DNA from: Gloeocapsa sp. PCC 7428
GTDB taxonomy: Bacteria > Cyanobacteriota > Cyanobacteriia > Cyanobacteriales > Chroococcidiopsidaceae
Direction of reading: 5' to 3'
Assembly: GCF_000317555.1 (NCBI RefSeq)
Contig: NC_019745.1
Span: 1,612,001 to 1,676,000, forward strand
DNA: 64,000 nt
A program made the translations under genes and the position numbers. The first letter of the stretch is position 1, and each line of letters begins with the position of its first letter. Below the pieces are notes generated by a model. The model did not search any database, was not told where the DNA came from, and saw only the letters and a list, made by a program, of their open reading frames with translations. Shown one piece after another: positions 9,236 to 17,530 of this stretch.

Positions 9236-9679
9236 TTAACCAATATTTACTTTCACAACTTTGTTTTTCTCAGCTTCCGCTTTGGGTAGAGTCAAGTTCA
9301 AGACACCATTTTTGTACTCTGCTTGAACTTCGTCATTTTTAATTCGAGTCGGCAAAGGAATCACTCTTCTAAAAGAACCATAACGAAACTCTGAGCGAGT
9401 CATGCCTTTTTCTTCGGTTTTCGTTTCTGACTTGCGCTCTCCACTGACTGCAACCGCTTCGGCTGTAATTTGTACATCCAAGTCTTTGGCTTCCATTCCT
9501 GGAATTTCCAACTTGAGATGAACAGCTTCGGGAGTTTCTTCGATCTCTGCGGCGGGGACAAACGCCATACTGCCGCCTGGCTCACCGTCAGTTGCACGCA
9601 TTAAGCTGTCAAATAGGCGATTCATGTCCCGTTGTAAACTATCAACTTCGCGAAAAGGCTCCCAACGAATTAATGCCAT
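9236..9679 (-). CDS. hspA: Hsp20/alpha-crystallin small heat-shock protein
   Basis: An ATP-independent holdase chaperone, 147 aa, the normal size of cyanobacterial HspA/Hsp17. The N-terminal arm is MALIRWEPFREVDSLQRDMNRLFD. The alpha-crystallin domain runs from about residue 42 (PAAEIEETPEAVHLKLEIPGM) to the GVLNLTLPKAE signature near the C terminus. A very strong ribosome-binding site (GGAGG) precedes the ATG at 9679. I looked for the CIRCE element (TTAGCACTC-N9-GAGTGCTAA) upstream and did not see it, so HrcA control is not supported. Confidence 0.95.
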   Translation of the reverse strand: MALIRWEPFREVDSLQRDMNRLFDSLMRATDGEPGGSMAFVPAAEIEETPEAVHLKLEIPGMEAKDLDVQITAEAVAVSGERKSETKTEEKGMTRSEFRYGSFRRVIPLPTRIKNDEVQAEYKNGVLNLTLPKAEAEKNKVVKVNIG

Positions 9680-10034
9680 TTTCTTTACCTCCGCATCTGG
9701 GCTTTCTCTTAATAGCTAAAGATCTTGATTTGAAGTGAGTACTCAAGTCTTAAGGAAACTCTAAGCGCTGATTTTTCAGTTAGTTGAGTTACTTAGCTCA
9801 ACCTGATAACAAGGTATCAAATGCAAGAAAGCGAGTAGGTTCGGTTGTTTGCACAGCAGAAGTTCATCTTTCCGTCCCCATTGTTATAGCAGCAAAGCTT
9901 CGGTGTAGAGGAGGTAGAGATTTATGAGTTCTCAATTCTTTGAGTGTTGAGTTAAGAAGTTCCGCAATTCAAAATAATTGCCTCCGGCACCTTATGTTCG
10001 CGAACAAAACTCATCACGAATAACTAGCTACTCA
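9680..10034. other. Intergenic region, hsp20 promoter side
   Basis: 355 bases between two minus-strand genes. It must carry the hsp20 promoter. An imperfect inverted TTGAGTTACTTAGCTCAA lies at about 9784-9801. No gene or known operator is recognised. Confidence 0.4.
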
Positions 10035-10334
10035 TCACTCGCCCCGTAAATTCTGATAACGATAAAAAGCGTAGGTATCAAACAAGGCTCCCACAAGGCT
10101 ACAAGTCATTGAGATGACAAGCAATCCATCAACAGGACTACCGCTACCGAAAGTCGCTAAAAACAGCAAAACTTGATTGGCGATCGCCTGAGAAATCCCA
10201 TGCAAGCCAGGGATATAACCAACGATCGAAGTACTGACTAATACCGCACCAATAATCAACATCGGTACGATAAAACTCAGAATAATGGAGAGTAGCAGCG
10301 AACGGAGGAAGTTGGACAAAATGCTCATGCTCAT
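10035..10334 (-). CDS. Hypothetical small membrane protein, 99 aa
   Basis: I do not recognise a family name. Two or three hydrophobic segments are visible: SLLLSIILSFIVPMLIIGAVLV (about 12-33), a weaker stretch around IANQVLLFLATFG, and GLLVISMTCSLVGALF (about 70-85). The tail DTYAFYRYQNLRGE is polar. Composition and codon use agree with neighbouring genes, and many cyanobacteria encode anonymous proteins of this kind. It is isolated, with about 350 empty bases on either side. Confidence 0.65.
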   Translation of the reverse strand: MSMSILSNFLRSLLLSIILSFIVPMLIIGAVLVSTSIVGYIPGLHGISQAIANQVLLFLATFGSGSPVDGLLVISMTCSLVGALFDTYAFYRYQNLRGE

Positions 10335-10721
10335 GCAGGCAATTTCCGTTGTTGATAGCCAAAGGACATTTGTTACTTTCTACAATACGAGCGATCGCGC
10401 TAAACGCGTGCAAATTTCAACAATCTTAAATTTCTATTAAAAGATTTATCTACTTGTTCTAAGTGTCGTAAAGTTTCATAGCCCTCTTTGCGCTTTAGCA
10501 ATAGCTAAAAAATGCCTAATGAGTCCTTGTTTTACAGGCGTTGCGTTCATATTTGAGTGACTCACTATGACTTTGAGAATTCTGAAAAGTTTTTTACAGT
10601 AAATTAAGCTCGGTTCTTGTGGGATGTTGGCGATGGGAGTACTGAGCTAAAGCTGCTATTGTGTTGAAGAGATACAAGGGAAACTTTTCCTCTAAAACCA
10701 TATTAGATTAACATCAACACC
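10335..10721. other. Intergenic region between divergent genes
   Basis: 387 bases between the 99-aa membrane protein gene (minus) and the MlaE-like gene (plus). It includes one HIP1-like GCGATCGC site. Nothing else is recognised. Confidence 0.4.
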
Positions 10722-11519
10722 TTGAGTGATACGCGCAGTAATTCAAGTTTAGGAGTATGGAGTCAGCGGCTGCTAGCAGCAATTTTGCTGTGTGGACAGG
10801 TCATCGTTCACTTGCTGCAAGGTAAAATTCATCGCCGTAACACACTCGATCAGATGGTGGCTGTAGGTCCCGAATCGCTCTTAATCGCCTTGGTTACAGC
10901 GGCTTTCGTCGGTGCTGTGTTTACTATCCAAGTCGCGCGGGAATTTATTCAATTTGGGGCGGGAAATGCTGTGGGAGGCGTGCTGGCGCTTGCCTTAACG
11001 CGCGAACTTGCCCCCGTACTGACAGCAGTTGTTTTAGCAGGGCGTGTTGGTTCGGCGTTTGCCGCAGAAATTGGCACAATGCGAGTAACCGAGCAAATCG
11101 ATGCGCTGTATATGCTAAGAACTGATCCGATTGATTACCTCGTTATTCCGCGTGTTATCGCTTGCTGCGTGATGTTACCAGCTTTGACACTCTTATCGTT
11201 AGTAACAGGGATGATTGGGGGATTGCTGATTGTTACCAATGTGTACAACCTTTCTCAAACCACATTTCTCGATTCAGCGCGGAACTTTCTCAATGTGTGG
11301 GATGTTTGCAGCGCTGCTATCAAAGCAGCTTGTTTTGGCGTTCTCATTGCCATTATTGGTTGTAGTTGGGGCTTAACAACAACTGGAGGCGCTAAAGGTG
11401 TTGGACAATCAACGACAGCTGCTGTCGTGACAGCATTACTTGCGATTTTTATCAGTAATTTTCTCTTGACTGCTGTGATGTTTCAAGGAACTGGTAGTGC
11501 AGTGCTACGGGGTATCTGA
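10722..11519 (+). CDS. mlaE: MlaE-family lipid ABC transporter permease
   Basis: Integral membrane permease of an Mla/TGD1-type phospholipid transporter, which moves lipids between inner and outer (or thylakoid) membranes. It is 265 aa. The typical GPESLLIALVTAAFVGAVFTIQVAREF, ALTRELAPVLTAVVLAGRVGSAFAAEIGTMRVTEQIDAL and PRVIACCVMLPALT segments are present, with about five membrane spans. The start is TTG. The partner ATPase and MCE-domain genes are not in the window, as is common in cyanobacteria, where they are scattered. The next gene (DUF3119) follows at 61 bases on the same strand. Confidence 0.93.
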   Translation: MSDTRSNSSLGVWSQRLLAAILLCGQVIVHLLQGKIHRRNTLDQMVAVGPESLLIALVTAAFVGAVFTIQVAREFIQFGAGNAVGGVLALALTRELAPVLTAVVLAGRVGSAFAAEIGTMRVTEQIDALYMLRTDPIDYLVIPRVIACCVMLPALTLLSLVTGMIGGLLIVTNVYNLSQTTFLDSARNFLNVWDVCSAAIKAACFGVLIAIIGCSWGLTTTGGAKGVGQSTTAAVVTALLAIFISNFLLTAVMFQGTGSAVLRGI

Positions 11520-11580
11520 TAACTAAAGGTTTTAAGATAGGAAGTAAGTTAAAAAGTGTACTTGTAGAACAGGATGCAAA

Positions 11581-11976
11581 ATGACTCCTTCCTCTCCAAT
11601 TTCATCAACAACGATTGAACTTGCGCCCAGCTATAAGTTACCTGTTGCGATCGCGATCCTGGCTATTCCCCTCTTACTCGTTTCACCTTGGATTGGCGGT
11701 GCGATCGCTTTATTTGGTCTGTTTCTCATGTTCCAAGCAGGAACTTTGCGCCTACAATTTACAGACACAGCACTTGATATTTATCGCGGTGAAAACTTAA
11801 TTCGTCGCTTTCCCTACCAAGAATGGGAAAATTGGGAAATCTTCTGGTCTAATGTTCCTATCCTGTTCTACTTTAAAGAAGTTAAAAGCATCCATTTTTT
11901 ACCCATTCTATTTGACCCAAAAATGCTCACAAGCTGTTTAGAGCAACGCTTTCCGAAAGGAGCAGCGAGAAGCTAG
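11581..11976 (+). CDS. DUF3119 family protein
   Basis: A 131-aa protein of the cyanobacterial/plastid DUF3119 family, of unknown function. Two adjacent membrane segments (about 19-50, KLPVAIAILAIPLLLVSPWIGGAIALFGLFLMF) are followed by a soluble PH-like part (LQFTDTALDIYRGENLIRRFPYQEWENWEIFW, FYFKEVKSIHFLPILFDP). It is on the same strand and close behind mlaE, so it may be cotranscribed with it. Confidence 0.8.
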   Translation: MTPSSPISSTTIELAPSYKLPVAIAILAIPLLLVSPWIGGAIALFGLFLMFQAGTLRLQFTDTALDIYRGENLIRRFPYQEWENWEIFWSNVPILFYFKEVKSIHFLPILFDPKMLTSCLEQRFPKGAARS

Positions 11977-12060
11977 AAAAAGAAAATAGTTTTTAGTAAC
12001 TAGCAGATAGTAAGATGATATTTCTTAATTAATTGCTTGCTGAATTTCAAATTCATTTTT

Positions 12061-13272
12061 ATGAATCAAGACGAACCACAAACCCCAGAAATAGCTAACG
12101 AAGCCTTGAACGAAGCACAAGAGCAAGATTCTACACAAGAATTTGTACCAGAAGCAAACGCTGAAGAAACACAAGAATTTGTACCAGAAGAAGCTTTGAG
12201 CGGTGAATCAGAAGCTGGAGTAGATTTCTTGGTTGAGTTAGAACAACTTTCGCAAGTAGAAGCCGATTTAGAACGCGATCGCGCCATCAAAGCCCAACAA
12301 CAATTAAGCGAGTTAGAAAGTCAAGCCGCAGAACTCAAAGCAGAAATCGCCACACTCCAATCGCAGCGTAAAAAACTGTTTGAGCAAGTTAACCAAACTC
12401 AAACTGCACTCGAACAAGTCATACAAGAATCTTTAGCACAACTCGAACAACGCAAACAGTCGTTACAAATCGCCGTAGAACAACTTGAACGTCGTCAAGA
12501 ACGAATTCGCGCAGAGATGCGTACCACATTTGCAGGAGTCTCGCAAGACTTGGCAATTCGTGTCCAAGGCTTTAAAGACTATCTCACAGGTAGCTTGCAA
12601 GATTTAGCCGCAGCCGCAGAGCAATTGCAGGTTGCACCAAAAGCTTCAAAAGTCAAGGAAGAACCCGCAGAAATCCCACAAGCCAAACCTGTCGAAGAAC
12701 CACAACCCGCACCACAATTTGCCGAACCGCGCTTTCAATCGACAGCAAAGCAAATTCGCCGTTTGTTGGATGAATACCGTTCTGAACCAGATTACTATGG
12801 TCCACCGTGGAAGCTGCGTCGGACGTTTGAACCCGTTCATGCTGAACGCGCCGCGAACTGGTTTTTTACCCAAGGTGGGCGCGGTGCCCTACGGACAATG
12901 GGTAGCCGCTTACAGAATATCCTGATTGCTTCGGCGGTGATTTCTGTCTTACATGAATTACACGGCGATCGCCTCCGCACGCTCATTTTAGCCAACACTC
13001 CCGAACGTCTCGGCGACTGGCGACGCGGCTTACAAGATTGCTTAGGAATTTCGCGCCCTGATTTTGGTCCCGATCGCGGTGTTGGTTTGTTTGAAACTCC
13101 CGAAGCGGTAGCCGTAAAAGCTGAACGCCTTGTGAAAGGCAACTTCATGCCATTGATTATTATTGATGATTCCGAAGATAAAATCAGCTTGGGGCTGCTG
13201 CAATTTCCCTTATGGTTAGCCTTTGCTCCCGATCCTCAAAGAATGGCAAGAGAAAGAGAATACGATTTTTGA
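12061..13272 (+). CDS. DUF3086 family coiled-coil protein
   Basis: About 403 aa. The first 60 residues are Glu/Gln-rich with a repeated TQEFVPE motif (twice). A long coiled coil follows (about 65-180, LSELESQAAELKAEIATLQ...). The C-terminal globular domain (about 235-395: RQIRRLLDEYR-like start, YGPPWKLRRTFEPVHAERAANWFFTQGGRGA, PLWLAFAPDP) is typical of the cyanobacterial DUF3086 family, whose function is not known. I choose the ATG at 12061; the in-frame TTG at 12037 adds only LNFKFIF residues. The C-terminal half faintly resembles nucleotide- or partner-binding folds, but no motif supports a reaction. Confidence 0.82.
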   Translation: MNQDEPQTPEIANEALNEAQEQDSTQEFVPEANAEETQEFVPEEALSGESEAGVDFLVELEQLSQVEADLERDRAIKAQQQLSELESQAAELKAEIATLQSQRKKLFEQVNQTQTALEQVIQESLAQLEQRKQSLQIAVEQLERRQERIRAEMRTTFAGVSQDLAIRVQGFKDYLTGSLQDLAAAAEQLQVAPKASKVKEEPAEIPQAKPVEEPQPAPQFAEPRFQSTAKQIRRLLDEYRSEPDYYGPPWKLRRTFEPVHAERAANWFFTQGGRGALRTMGSRLQNILIASAVISVLHELHGDRLRTLILANTPERLGDWRRGLQDCLGISRPDFGPDRGVGLFETPEAVAVKAERLVKGNFMPLIIIDDSEDKISLGLLQFPLWLAFAPDPQRMAREREYDF

Positions 13273-13346
13273 ACATGGGAGCGAGTCGAATGAGCCTACT
13301 GGAATGATTGGCTGGCTGAAGCTGCATTGTAAGGAAGAAAAAATGA

Positions 13347-14144
13347 ATGTCAGAATCAATATATGTGTTTACTGATACTCAGCATTCGCAAGAGCTTGAA
13401 CGACTTCGGGCAATTGAACGAATATTCGATCCCGCCAGTCAGCGGCGAATTCAAGCAACAGGTATGAGTCCAGGGTGGCAATGTCTTGAAGTTGGCGCAG
13501 GCGCAGGCTCGATCGCGCAATGGCTAGCAGCGATCGTAGGAAGCGATGGTAAAGTGACAGCGGTTGATGTCGATACGCGGTTTATTGCGAACATTCAGCT
13601 ATCGAACGTAGAAGTGCTAGAAGCAGATATCCGGTATTGTTCGCTAAAAAACGGTAGCTTTGACTTAATTCATGCGCGGTACGTTCTCATCCATCTTCCT
13701 GACTTCCAAGTTGCACTCTCCAGAATGATCGATTTACTCAAGCCTGGTGGATGGCTTGTGATTGAAGAACCTGATTTTTCGGCTGCAAGAGCGATCGCAG
13801 GTAAAGCAGCGGCTTGTCACTCAGTTAACCGCGTCAACCGTGCTATTTCGCGAATGTTTGCAAGTCGAGGTATGGATTATGCGCTGGGGGTGAAACTCCC
13901 TGCAATATGTCAACAGTTAGGCTTGCAGCAACTGTCTGTAGAAAACGATGCGCCTCTATCTCAAGGAGGCTCAGGAGTCGCAACCGTTATGAAAATGTCT
14001 ACTGAGCAACTTGCAGAAAAATATATTGCAACGGGTGAAGCAACGCAGCAAGATATTGCGCAATATTGTGAATTTGCAGAAGATCCGCACACGTGGGCAA
14101 TATACTATTCAACTGTAGGGGTTTCAGCAAAAAAAGTAGGCTAA
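13347..14144 (+). CDS. Class I SAM-dependent methyltransferase
   Basis: A 265-aa methyltransferase with the Rossmann motif I CLEVGAGAGSIAQWL (about 48-62), an acidic motif II end (VTAVDVDTRFIAN) and the post-I/IV region FDLIHARYVLIHLPD followed by LLKPGGWLVIEEPD. This layout matches UbiE/COQ5-like small-molecule methyltransferases. The substrate is unknown. The start ATG follows AAGGAAG. It stands alone between DUF3086 and plsY. Confidence 0.88.
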   Translation: MSESIYVFTDTQHSQELERLRAIERIFDPASQRRIQATGMSPGWQCLEVGAGAGSIAQWLAAIVGSDGKVTAVDVDTRFIANIQLSNVEVLEADIRYCSLKNGSFDLIHARYVLIHLPDFQVALSRMIDLLKPGGWLVIEEPDFSAARAIAGKAAACHSVNRVNRAISRMFASRGMDYALGVKLPAICQQLGLQQLSVENDAPLSQGGSGVATVMKMSTEQLAEKYIATGEATQQDIAQYCEFAEDPHTWAIYYSTVGVSAKKVG

Positions 14145-14192
14145 TGAGGTAATAGGTTATGGGTAGTTGTTGATTGCTAAATGTTTTTCCCG

Positions 14193-14219
14193 CTTACCAG
14201 TTACCAGTGACCAATTACT
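14193..14219. repeat. Heptamer-type repeat TTACCAG/TGACCAA
   Basis: CGCTTACCAGTTACCAGTGACCAATTAC in an intergenic position. The same TTACCAG heptamer recurs at 34800-34820, 48091-48120 and, as its complement, at 54269-54290. This is the pattern of cyanobacterial short tandemly repeated repetitive sequences. Confidence 0.65.
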
Positions 14220-14260
14220 AACATTCAAGTTGTGCTAATTTTTACCTAGCTATACTTATT

Positions 14261-14944
14261 ATGACAGTTTGGTTAATTTTGTGTGCAGCAATTTTGCTAG
14301 TGGCTTACCTGCTGGGTTCAATTCCTACAGGCTACACCGCAGCAAGAGTGTTGAAAGGTATTGACATTCGCGAACATGGTTCGGGTTCTACTGGCGCGAC
14401 AAATGTACTACGGACGCTTGGGAAAGGTCCTGGTTTTTTTGTGTTAGTGATTGATACGTTGAAAGGTATTTTAGCAATTGCCCTTGTTCGCTGGAGTTTC
14501 AATTTTGCCGCAAGTCAAAATCTGATTCCTGCTGATGTCAATCCGACAAACTGGTTAGCATGGATGGTAGCATTTGCGGGAATTTTTGCCATTTTGGGAC
14601 ATAGTAAATCGATTTGGTTGGGCTTTACGGGTGGCAAATCGGTAGCGACGAGTTTAGGCGTATTACTCGCAATGTCGTGGCAAGTTGCTGTGTCTACTGC
14701 TGCGGTATTTGGTTTAGTTTTAGCAATATCGCGAATTGTTTCACTCAGTTCGATTGCAGGTGCGATCGCAGTTTCACTGTTGATGCTTGTCTTTGGTCAG
14801 CCTTTACCTTATCTGCTCTTCGCGATCGCTGCTGGTGTCTATGTGATTATGCGCCATCGCAGCAATATACAGCGCTTACTCACGGGGACAGAACCTAAAA
14901 TAGGGCAAAAAATTCCAACAACAGAAGAAAGTGTTGAGCCTTAA
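14261..14944 (+). CDS. plsY: Acyl-phosphate:glycerol-3-phosphate acyltransferase PlsY
   Basis: Membrane acyltransferase that moves an acyl group from acyl-phosphate to sn-glycerol-3-phosphate, the first step of phospholipid synthesis. It is 227 aa with about five membrane spans. All three PlsY signature motifs are visible: LLGSIPTGYTAARVLKGIDIREHGSGSTGATN, the GHSKSIWLGFTGGKSVATSLGV block, and the HRSNIQRLLTGTEPKIGQK end. The tail (TTEESVEP) is a short polar extension. Confidence 0.96.
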   Translation: MTVWLILCAAILLVAYLLGSIPTGYTAARVLKGIDIREHGSGSTGATNVLRTLGKGPGFFVLVIDTLKGILAIALVRWSFNFAASQNLIPADVNPTNWLAWMVAFAGIFAILGHSKSIWLGFTGGKSVATSLGVLLAMSWQVAVSTAAVFGLVLAISRIVSLSSIAGAIAVSLLMLVFGQPLPYLLFAIAAGVYVIMRHRSNIQRLLTGTEPKIGQKIPTTEESVEP

Positions 14945-15146
14945 TTATCATCTCCGGTCAAATAACTAGAATATCGGTATCGTTACGCTGTTGTTAGTGG
15001 CTAGTGACTAGTTAATAACCACCCTTCACTTTTACTGACCAGTTGCCATTTCCAAAATTTATTGATACAAATTCAAAACTGCCTTCAGTTTCCTGCCTCC
15101 TTAAGAAAGCAGCTAGAATAGAAGACTGAAGCTTGCAGCTATAACT

Positions 15147-16505
15147 ATGTCTTTGCCCATTGTTGCTATTATTGGACGCCCAAATGTGGGTAAATCAACG
15201 CTAGTCAATCGTTTAGCTGGCGCGCAGGATGCGATTGTCTACGATGAACCTGGCGTCACGCGCGATCGCACTTACTCGAATGCGTACTGGCGCGATCGCG
15301 AATTTGTCGTCGTTGACACGGGCGGACTCGTTTTTGATGATGATACTGAGTTTTTACCTTTAATTCGAGAACAAGCAAGCTTAGCATTAGCAGAAGCCGT
15401 AGCCGCAATTTTTGTCGTAGATGGACAAACAGGACCAACTCCCGCTGATGAAGCGATCGCCGAATGGCTACGACAACAACCGGTTCCTGTACTTGTAGCC
15501 GTTAATAAATGCGAATCACCCGACCAAGGTTTAGCCCAAGCCGCGCAATTTTGGGAATTAGGACTTGGCGAACCGTATCCTGTTTCTGGAATTCATGGTA
15601 GCGGTACGGGAGAATTACTCGATCAATTAATTACCTTCATACCACCCGTAAGCGAACTTCCCGAAACCGACGAAATTAAAGTGGCGATTGTGGGACGACC
15701 GAATGTAGGTAAGTCGAGTTTGTTAAATGCCTTTGTTGGGACGCAAAGAGCGATCGTGAGTCCTATTTCTGGTACAACCCGTGACTCGATTGACACTGTG
15801 ATTGAACGCGAGGGAAAAGTTTACCGCTTAATCGATACTGCTGGTATTCGCAAAAAGAAAAACGTCGAGTACGGTCCCGAATTTTTTGGGATCAATCGCG
15901 CATTTAAAGCAATTCGTCGTGCAGATGTCGTTTTATTAGTCATTGATGCGCTTGATGGTGTGACGGAACAAGATCAAAAGCTTGTAGGGCGGATTGTAGA
16001 AGAAGGGCGGGCTTGTGTCATCGTTGTGAATAAATGGGATGCTATCGAAAAAGACTCGTACACAATCTACGACTACGAAAAGCACACAAAAGAAAGACTG
16101 CATTTTGTCGATTGGGCAGAAATGATCTTTGTCAGTGCGAAAACAGGACAGCGTGTCGAGAAGATTCTAGAACTTGTGATGCAAGCCGCTGAAGCGCACA
16201 AACGCCGAGTTTCTACCTCGGTGATTAATGAAATCTTAGAAGAAGCTGTGAGATGGCATTCACCGCCTACAACGCGTCAAGGGCGTCAAGGTAAAATTTA
16301 CTATGGCACGCAAGTAAGCACCCAACCTCCATCAATAGCCTTGTTTGTGAATGAAGCTGAGCGCTTTAACACGAACTATCGGCGATACATCGAACGTCAA
16401 TTTCGACAGCAACTCGGCTTTAATGGGACTCCCATCCGTCTACTATGGCGTAGTAAAAAAGCCCGTGACGTAGAAAATACTGCAAATCGTGCTACTCGCG
16501 TGTAA
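15147..16505 (+). CDS. der: Ribosome biogenesis GTPase Der (EngA)
   Basis: Double GTPase needed for 50S subunit maturation. G domain 1 has [13 protein letters not shown] and NKCE. G domain 2 has [13 protein letters not shown] and NKWD. A C-terminal KH-like domain follows (about 350-452, [24 protein letters not shown]). It is 452 aa, the normal length. It is followed by an EcfT-type gene at 143 bases; the spacer contains a CCTCTGC-rich repeat tract. Confidence 0.98.
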   Translation: MSLPIVAIIGRPNVGKSTLVNRLAGAQDAIVYDEPGVTRDRTYSNAYWRDREFVVVDTGGLVFDDDTEFLPLIREQASLALAEAVAAIFVVDGQTGPTPADEAIAEWLRQQPVPVLVAVNKCESPDQGLAQAAQFWELGLGEPYPVSGIHGSGTGELLDQLITFIPPVSELPETDEIKVAIVGRPNVGKSSLLNAFVGTQRAIVSPISGTTRDSIDTVIEREGKVYRLIDTAGIRKKKNVEYGPEFFGINRAFKAIRRADVVLLVIDALDGVTEQDQKLVGRIVEEGRACVIVVNKWDAIEKDSYTIYDYEKHTKERLHFVDWAEMIFVSAKTGQRVEKILELVMQAAEAHKRRVSTSVINEILEEAVRWHSPPTTRQGRQGKIYYGTQVSTQPPSIALFVNEAERFNTNYRRYIERQFRQQLGFNGTPIRLLWRSKKARDVENTANRATRV

Positions 16506-16586
16506 AGAGAAGTGACTAGTGGCTAGTGATAAGTTTTGAGTAGAAGACGTAAAAGTTGTGAGTTAACCATCTGTCATTATTTATTC

Positions 16587-16644
16587 TCCCCTGCTTCCTC
16601 TGCACCTCTGCATCCTCTGCTTCTTCAACCCTCTGACCTCTTCA
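16587..16644. repeat. Degenerate CCTCTGC/CCTCTGA repeat tract
   Basis: Several CCTCTG(C/A) units (CTTCCTCTGCACCTCTGCATCC and onwards) lie directly before the EcfT gene. They are of the same type as the CTCTGACCTCTGAC heptamers at 19291-19337 and their complements elsewhere in the window. Confidence 0.65.
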
Positions 16645-16648
16645 AAAG

Positions 16649-17530
16649 ATGGATCTACTGCGATCGCTACCAATGGGGCTTTACCTAGAACAACCGCTAA
16701 CGTGGTTGCATCGGCTCGATCCTAGGGTAAAGTTGGCTTGGTTATTGAGTTTCTTACTCATGCCCATTCTGGCAAATTCTGCTTGGCGGATTATGCTTGT
16801 GGGATTGCTTGTGCTGATTACGCTTGCAGCTAAAATTCCTTTACGAGTATGGCGTCAGCAGATGGGCTGGCTATTGACAGTAGCTTTTTTTGTCCTATTA
16901 CTCGGTGCTGCAAGTCCAGATACGCTTAGCATCGATTATCAACCTCGCCTTCCCAGTGATGAGTTAAGTTTTATACCGCAACTTTCGGATTATCAGTACG
17001 TTCTGTTTCAGCGCGGACCAATTACTGTCACTCGTCGTTCTTTGGTTTTGGCAATTCGCTTAAGTACGATTCTGTTTACTTTAATTTACAGTACTAATTT
17101 ATTTTTATTAACAACTGCCCCTGAGGAAATTACCGCTGGGATGGAAAGCTTGATGCGACCTTTACGCTGGTTCAAGTTTCCTGTAACAGAAGTTGCTTTG
17201 ACACTGACGCTATCATTGCGGTTCATTCCCTTAGTATTAGAAGAAGTACAAAATTTAGCGCGTTCAGTGCGTACGCGAGCAATTAATTGGAAAAAACTGG
17301 GGTTGAAAGGTGCAGTAAAAGTCTGGATGATGGTAGCAGAACGGTTGCTAGAAAATCTCTTACTCCGAGCCGAACAAATGGCTAATGCGATGATGGTACG
17401 CGGTTTTACAAGCCCGAATGAACATCGCGTGCAGTGGCACGATTTACGTTTAAGAAGCCGTGACTGGATTGCCATAGTATGTTTAATAGCTTTCTGGAGC
17501 GCAAGATTTGTTTGGGGTAACGAAGCATAA
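16649..17530 (+). CDS. EcfT/CbiQ-family transporter transmembrane protein
   Basis: Membrane T-component of an energy-coupling factor transporter, 293 aa. Hydrophobic segments lie at about 28-60, 70-90 and 125-155, and a final one near the C terminus. The cytoplasmic coupling region holds two Arg-containing motifs (NLARSVRTRAINW and EQMANAMMVRGF), as in CbiQ/EcfT proteins that contact the ATPases. The ATPase and substrate-binding subunits are not next to it, so it is a stand-alone T-component whose substrate is unknown. Its TAA overlaps the ATG of pabB by one base (TAATG), indicating translational coupling. Confidence 0.88.
   Translation: MDLLRSLPMGLYLEQPLTWLHRLDPRVKLAWLLSFLLMPILANSAWRIMLVGLLVLITLAAKIPLRVWRQQMGWLLTVAFFVLLLGAASPDTLSIDYQPRLPSDELSFIPQLSDYQYVLFQRGPITVTRRSLVLAIRLSTILFTLIYSTNLFLLTTAPEEITAGMESLMRPLRWFKFPVTEVALTLTLSLRFIPLVLEEVQNLARSVRTRAINWKKLGLKGAVKVWMMVAERLLENLLLRAEQMANAMMVRGFTSPNEHRVQWHDLRLRSRDWIAIVCLIAFWSARFVWGNEA

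Noticed and set aside
9680..9840. CIRCE heat-shock operator before hsp20
   Set aside because: No TTAGCACTC-N9-GAGTGCTAA-like sequence was found; GAGTACTC near 9737 is too short.
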